This document shows positions 6,075 to 8,612 of a DNA stretch of 8,612 bases, piece after piece. The DNA comes from Bacillota bacterium (lineage in GTDB: Bacteria > Bacillota > UBA4882 > UBA8346), in assembly GCA_028282485.1 (NCBI GenBank), contig JANQHU010000412.1, positions 1 through 8,612 of the forward strand, in the 5' to 3' direction. The position numbers and the translations under genes were made by a program. The first letter of the stretch is position 1, and each line of letters starts with the position of its first letter. The notes under the pieces are model-generated. The model saw only the letters and a list, made by a program, of their open reading frames with translations. It was not told the origin of the DNA and did not search any database.

Positions 6075-8469
6075 AAAAGGGCAGGAGCTGGACAAAGTCG
6101 AAAGGCAGCTCAAAGCGCTTTTCAGTAAAGCCAAAAAAGAGTCTACCCGTAATGAATATCGATATTTGTATGGTTTGTTATTTTTTCAAAAAGGGAATAT
6201 CAGCGAAGCTATTAAAATCTTTGAAGAGATCGTGGCTACCGAAAAACCAGTAAAAGCGGCTTATTTGATGCTGGGCAAGCTTTATCAGCAGATGGGAAAT
6301 ACCGCAAAGGCCCTTGCTTATTTGGAAAAGGCTTTTAGTGTCAATTACCAGAAGACTTATTGCCAAAAATTATTGATCAAGTATTGTTATCAAACCAAAG
6401 ACTTTGTTTTGGTCAATAATTATGTTACTAGTTTTTATGAGAACTTAAAGCCCAAAAAGTTACTTTTAATGCTCCGAATTGAAGCTTTAGCCGTTTTAGG
6501 GCTTTATCATGAAGCTATTGGTGAATATCGTAAATTGAAAGAAAACATGAATTTAAAGCCACCAGAAGAAACCTGGCTGACAAACCTGCTTAATAAAATT
6601 GAAAAAACTAAATATGAGATAACCTATGAAGCTAACTGCCAATACTTTGCCGCTGATGGTAATGATTATCAAGAGTATAAGCAGGTTGGCTTTAAGATTT
6701 GCTACTTTTTGAACCGGGAGTTTATTTATCATTGTGATACCAATAGAATAATTCAGGTATTGGATTTGGAAAGTTTAAAAGATTTGAATTTAGGCCTCGA
6801 AGATGATGATGCCTTGTTAATTAATAATCCTGATAATATTAACATTTTTAAACATCTTGAAGAAGTTTTTACGGATGTGGACTCCCGGCAATACCGAAAG
6901 CGGAAAGGGGCCATCCCGGTTTTTGTGGTGGAAGAGAGTATCAGTAATTGGCAACTAGTGCTTCAGATGTATAACTTTAATCAGTTAGGGGGTTGGCATA
7001 ATCTCCATTTTTTGATTGGCGCTAATGAGGAAGATTTAGAATCCTTCTTTTTGGATGAATATGTCCCCCTACCCAATGTCTTGTATGGTCTGAATCTCGA
7101 CCGTATGAAGAATATTTTAAATAATACCAAAATTATCAAGGATGAAACTTATCATAGCAGGTTGCAAGAAGTAAAAAAGAATTATCCTCATAGTAAGAAT
7201 AATGAGTTGCAAAAAATTTTACTGGTAACCAGCATTTATAATGAGCATTTATTTCATTATGCCAAGATATTGCAAAATGTATTGACTCAAAAAGGTTACA
7301 CTTGTTTATTATATAAAGAGGATTCCCCTTATTTTAAATTTACCAGATACACCGATGCTAAGCTTTTAATGGAGTTTCAACCAGATTTGGTAGTCCACTT
7401 TTTTGGGATCAAGGAAGAATTAGAAACATATAATCAAATAGAGTTACCGATAATTAGCTGGTTGATATTTGTCAAACAATTAGTGGGACGGTATAAGCAA
7501 AGTGCGGTTGGGTTCAAACAAAGAGCCTTTATTAGTGGCAATCCCCAGAATCTTGATCTACTGGCCCAGCAGGGGGTAGCCAGGGAAGAACTTGAACTAA
7601 TTAATTTACCGATTGATTTAAGTGAAGTGGACTTAGCTCCGGTGCAGCCGAAAAATGCCCTGGGGATTATGGAGGATTTGGGTGATCTGGAGGCAATTAT
7701 TCGTAAAACCGCTTTAAGATTATCTAGCCAAAAACCCTTTAAAGTGGATGTAAACATTGAAGTCTTTAGAGAACTACTCAGCTCCCTTTATTTCGATTCC
7801 TACACCACCTACTTTAGCCATAATTTTAGTAAACCAGATCTTTTGGTTTACCAGCAATTGATTGCCACTAAACTAGCCCGTTATGAACTCAGCTCAGTCC
7901 CCAGAATAACCAAAATGATTGCCGAAATCTTTCGCCGTGAGGTAGAACCGGCTTTAATTAAACAAATTCAAATCAAATGGCTTTTGAATGAGTTTAAAGA
8001 TGATAATTTAAAAATATACGGAGAAGGCTGGGAGAAAGACCCCGCTCTGCAGAAGTCTTATGCCGGCTATTTTGATTACTTAGATGATCTCAGCCACTAT
8101 CGAAAAATGGTTTTAGATAATCGGATCAATATATATATCGGCGGCAGGATTAATAATCATTCTTATATGCAACCGGACTTACTTTACGGCTTGGCTTTTG
8201 GGGGCTTTTTTCTAGTAAACGATCTGTTAATCAAAGAATACGGCAGCAGTCTTTTAGAGCCCTTTGATCACCTTTTAGTAACTTATAGTAACCAAGAAGA
8301 CTTAGTGCAAAAAGTATATTATTACCTGGAACATGAGGCGGAGCGGCAAAAGATAATTGCAAAATTACAACATCATATTTTGAAGCATTTTAGTATTGAT
8401 AAAGTAGTTCGCGCTTTTCTTTTAAAGGGAAAAGAATTACTCTTTCCCAGCTCCAAGTTAATTAATTAA
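6037..8469 (+). CDS. TPR protein fused to a CgeB-like glycosyltransferase (810 aa)
   Basis: Three parts are visible. Residues 36-190 hold about four tetratricopeptide-like repeats (for example YGLLFFQKGNISEAIKIFEEI and LMLGKLYQQMGNTAKALAYL), a protein-docking module. Residues 195-385 form an unassigned alpha/beta region including PVFVVEESISNWQLV and FLIGANEEDLESFF. From 393 (KILLVTS) to the end the sequence has the shape of a GT-B glycosyltransferase of the CgeB type. Its marks are a KIYGEGW motif at 659-665, YAGYFDYLDDLSHYRKM, NIYIGG, and DLLYGLAFGGFFLVND (LAFGGFF at 719-725), followed by a helical tail. No signal peptide is seen, so it should be cytoplasmic. It starts at ATG 6037 with GGGGGA at 6023-6028 and overlaps maf by 38 bp, suggesting translational coupling. 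It probably adds or extends sugars on flagellin, the TPRs possibly binding flagellin or Maf (inference). Donor and acceptor are unknown. Confidence 0.85.
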   Translation: METKNRKLEAQIRKGQELDKVERQLKALFSKAKKESTRNEYRYLYGLLFFQKGNISEAIKIFEEIVATEKPVKAAYLMLGKLYQQMGNTAKALAYLEKAFSVNYQKTYCQKLLIKYCYQTKDFVLVNNYVTSFYENLKPKKLLLMLRIEALAVLGLYHEAIGEYRKLKENMNLKPPEETWLTNLLNKIEKTKYEITYEANCQYFAADGNDYQEYKQVGFKICYFLNREFIYHCDTNRIIQVLDLESLKDLNLGLEDDDALLINNPDNINIFKHLEEVFTDVDSRQYRKRKGAIPVFVVEESISNWQLVLQMYNFNQLGGWHNLHFLIGANEEDLESFFLDEYVPLPNVLYGLNLDRMKNILNNTKIIKDETYHSRLQEVKKNYPHSKNNELQKILLVTSIYNEHLFHYAKILQNVLTQKGYTCLLYKEDSPYFKFTRYTDAKLLMEFQPDLVVHFFGIKEELETYNQIELPIISWLIFVKQLVGRYKQSAVGFKQRAFISGNPQNLDLLAQQGVAREELELINLPIDLSEVDLAPVQPKNALGIMEDLGDLEAIIRKTALRLSSQKPFKVDVNIEVFRELLSSLYFDSYTTYFSHNFSKPDLLVYQQLIATKLARYELSSVPRITKMIAEIFRREVEPALIKQIQIKWLLNEFKDDNLKIYGEGWEKDPALQKSYAGYFDYLDDLSHYRKMVLDNRINIYIGGRINNHSYMQPDLLYGLAFGGFFLVNDLLIKEYGSSLLEPFDHLLVTYSNQEDLVQKVYYYLEHEAERQKIIAKLQHHILKHFSIDKVVRAFLLKGKELLFPSSKLIN

Positions 8470-8504
8470 AACAATAACTTCTAAATTTTATTTTAATTTT
8501 TAAT

Positions 8505-8520
8505 CTCAAAATTAATTGAG
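8505..8520 (+). promoter_or_regulatory. Small hairpin touching the last gene's ribosome binding site
   Basis: CTCAA (8505-8509) can pair with TTGAG (8516-8520) around a 6-nt loop. The 3' arm includes the first three bases of the Shine-Dalgarno GAGGGAGGT. The stem is only 5 bp, so any effect on translation would be weak. Confidence 0.3.
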
Positions 8521-8532
8521 GGAGGTTTAAAA

Positions 8533-8612
8533 ATGCTAAAAGAAAAGCTGACTACCGATCAAAAGGCCGATACAGCCACCAATGGTTTAGAGGCTTACTA
8601 TGGCTTGCCGCG
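8533..8612 (+). CDS. Start of a further gene (right edge, partial); possibly N-acetyl sugar amidotransferase
   Basis: An open frame of 26 complete codons begins at ATG 8533, preceded by a very strong Shine-Dalgarno GAGGGAGGT at 8518-8526, and runs off the window. The visible residues start MLKEKLTTDQKADT and include GLEAYYGLP. From memory, N-acetyl sugar amidotransferases (PseA/LegA-like) often begin with a short YGLP-type segment just before their first cysteine motif, and such genes are common in flagellin glycosylation islands. That identification is a guess from very few residues. There is no clear terminator in the 63-nt gap after the glycosyltransferase, so it may belong to the same operon. 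That the frame is a real gene is likely; its product is uncertain. Confidence 0.65.
   Translation, partial: MLKEKLTTDQKADTATNGLEAYYGLP

Noticed and set aside
1..8612. CRISPR arrays, insertion sequences, tRNA or rRNA genes
   Set aside because: No regularly spaced repeats, transposase-like frames, terminal inverted repeats or tRNA/rRNA signatures were seen by reading.

Overview
The window is a flagellar filament and flagellin-glycosylation locus. It most likely comes from a low-GC, Gram-positive motile bacterium of the Bacillota, probably a clostridial-type anaerobe. The reasons are strong GGAGG-type ribosome binding sites, TTG starts, AT-rich spacers (about 20% G+C by hand count over 921-1170), rho-independent terminators, and a flagellin whose N- and C-terminal domains follow the Bacillota pattern. 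No genus can be named safely. All genes are on the + strand.

Layout, left to right: (1) the C-terminal 276 codons of a large flagellin whose 5' end lies outside the window, followed by an intrinsic terminator; (2) a gene-free spacer of about 450 bp with a good sigma-28 promoter candidate and a long, GC-rich, foldable mRNA leader that ends in a strong ribosome binding site; (3) a second, complete large flagellin (799 aa from the conserved MRINHN start), whose last 276 codons align without gaps to the first flagellin at about 86% amino-acid identity; (4) two consecutive hairpins, the second a strong terminator; (5) a closely packed cluster made of a small acidic helical protein of 117 aa, a Maf/DUF115 flagellin glycosyltransferase (631 aa), a TPR plus CgeB-like glycosyltransferase (810 aa, overlapping maf by 38 bp), and the first 26 codons of a further gene that runs off the right edge.

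The proposed joint role is that the flagellins are the filament subunits and likely acceptors. Maf is expected to attach a nonulosonic-acid-type sugar to Ser/Thr of the flagellin before export, and the TPR-CgeB protein could add or modify further sugars. The small helical protein is unassigned. The last gene may belong to sugar biosynthesis; a PseA-like N-acetyl sugar amidotransferase is a tentative guess from a short N-terminal motif.

The least explained element is the flagellin leader at 1171-1260. It is about 52% G+C inside a 20% G+C spacer and can form three consecutive hairpins plus a possible pseudoknot. It also carries GGA motifs placed as expected for CsrA control, one of them inside the ribosome binding site.
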